Positions 63,132 through 64,000 of a stretch of DNA of 64,000 bases are shown here, one piece after another. A model generated the notes under the pieces. It worked only from the letters and a program-made list of their open reading frames with translations, was not told the DNA's origin and did no database searches. The stretch comes from Companilactobacillus insicii. GTDB taxonomy: Bacteria > Bacillota > Bacilli > Lactobacillales > Lactobacillaceae. The stretch spans positions 1 to 64,000 of the forward strand of contig NZ_RHNU01000010.1 in assembly GCF_003946015.1 (NCBI RefSeq), read 5' to 3'. The position numbers and the translations under genes were made by a program. Every line of letters begins with the position of its first letter. Position 1 is the stretch's first letter.

Positions 63132-64000
63132 TTAATATGCAATGCTTATTTCACTAACATATTTACGTGGATCAGTAATTTTCCCATTTAGAATACTTGC
63201 TGCAACAGCTGCTGGACTAGCCAAATATATTTCAGCTTCAACAGAACCCATACGTCCAGGAAAATTACGATTTGTACTACTAATGCAAACTTCACCTGAT
63301 GCCAGAATTCCTTCATGAATACCTAAACAGGCTGCGCAACCAGGTGCAGCAATAGTTGCTCCTGCCTTTATCAAATCTTGAATATAACCTGCTTTAATAC
63401 ATTTCTGCATTACTTCTGCAGATGCTGGAACAACGTCAAGTCTCTTATATTTTGGAATACGTTTACCCTTAAGGATTTTTGCTGCAACCTCTATATCTTC
63501 AAATCTTCCGCCAGTGCAACTACCAATATATCCTTGATCAATTTCAACATCATTGTTTTCAATTACATTAGTTAAATTATGAACATTATCTACACTATTT
63601 GGACATGAGAGTGTTGGCTCCATTTGAGATACATCAAATATATGAGATTCCTCATATTCAAAATCATCGTCAGTATATTGAATTTCATAAGGTTTTACAG
63701 CTCTTGCTGAAACATAATCTAAAACTTTTTGATTAGGTTGCATATATGCCGTTTTAGCACCCATCTCAACAGCCATATTACAAATAGTCATCCTTCCTGG
63801 AACACCTAATTGCTCCACATAACTTCCTGTGAAATCAATTGCCTTATATACGGCGCCGTCAGCCTTTAGTTTTCCCAAAACATTCAACACAACATCTTTC
63901 GGGTACACACCCTCAGGCGCCTCACCATTTAAACGAACTTCAATTATTTCAGGAACACGGAACCATAATTTTCCAGTCAAAAGAATCGTGGCCATATCAG
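63132..64000 (-). CDS. 3-isopropylmalate dehydratase-like large subunit (5' end outside window)
   Basis: The C-terminal 289 residues of an aconitase-superfamily large subunit. It starts at the window edge within DMATILLTGKLWFRVPE, so the ATG at 63995 is internal. The [4Fe-4S] Cys ligands are visible: one in YIGSCTGGR and two in PGCAACLG. SSTNRNFPGRMG is the family signature. It isomerises or hydrates a 2- or 3-hydroxy acid. Without leuA or leuB in view it may be catabolic instead of leucine biosynthetic; its neighbour is a carboxylate transporter. Confidence 0.87.
   Translation of the reverse strand, partial: DMATILLTGKLWFRVPEIIEVRLNGEAPEGVYPKDVVLNVLGKLKADGAVYKAIDFTGSYVEQLGVPGRMTICNMAVEMGAKTAYMQPNQKVLDYVSARAVKPYEIQYTDDDFEYEESHIFDVSQMEPTLSCPNSVDNVHNLTNVIENNDVEIDQGYIGSCTGGRFEDIEVAAKILKGKRIPKYKRLDVVPASAEVMQKCIKAGYIQDLIKAGATIAAPGCAACLGIHEGILASGEVCISSTNRNFPGRMGSVEAEIYLASPAAVAASILNGKITDPRKYVSEISIAY

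Overview
The window is AT-rich DNA from a Gram-positive of the Lactobacillaceae. Evidence is the Firmicutes gene order metG-tatD-rnmV-ksgA-veg-purR-glmU-prs, T-box leaders, WxL-type and LPQTS-type surface proteins, DUF4811/DUF975/DUF1700 proteins and an XrtG exosortase locus. A Companilactobacillus-like species fits best, but that is inference; no rRNA or other species marker is present.

Layout. 1-733: 3' end of an ISL3-family IS cut by the window edge. 833-9158 (minus strand): a structured 3'-UTR element, then the housekeeping block prs, glmU, purR, veg, ksgA, rnmV, tatD, metG. 9218-14992: a sirtuin with an HExxH protein, a PEBP protein, a Ppx/GppA phosphatase, an aldo/keto reductase and a FetAB-like ABC exporter. 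15246-20354: two tandem paralogous WxL-like surface proteins. 20392-24624: a MarR/MFS/DUF4811 drug-efflux operon, then trpS with its T-box leader. 24638-32584: HelD, small membrane proteins, a degenerate CPBP-family protein, an acyltransferase, and a TetR-controlled two-gene ABC exporter. 32725-39539: two paralogous 'choice-of-anchor A' surface proteins separated by a pseudo-composite element made of a deleted IS1182-type copy, a GC-rich foreign acetyltransferase segment and a nearly intact IS1182-type copy with a frameshifted transposase. 39715-45534: a TetM-like GTPase, a HAD phosphatase, a gene-poor stretch with tiny ORFs, palindromes and a tRNA-Thr gene, then an HdeD-like protein, a DtxR/MntR-type regulator and an AhpD-like protein. 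45654-50840: a complete XrtG/Firmicu-CTERM protein-sorting operon. 51081-53831: DUF975 plus a PadR/DUF1700/DUF4097 envelope-sensing operon. 53953-56743: an amino-acid ABC importer under a tandem T-box leader whose second module has no Stem I, followed by a second copy of the structured 3'-UTR element. 56956-64000: a P-loop kinase, arsR-ACR3, a TetR/SRPBCC pair with an apparently leaderless regulator, and a GntR regulator beside an isopropylmalate-dehydratase-like enzyme and a DASS carboxylate transporter.

The most unusual items are (1) a two-copy structured element whose stems co-vary, lying in sense orientation just downstream of prs and of the importer's binding protein; (2) the T-box leader with one Stem I but two antiterminator/terminator modules; (3) the XrtG locus with a pterin-synthase-like protein and two membrane glycosyltransferase-like proteins; and (4) a 68-nt nested palindrome next to possible micro-ORFs.
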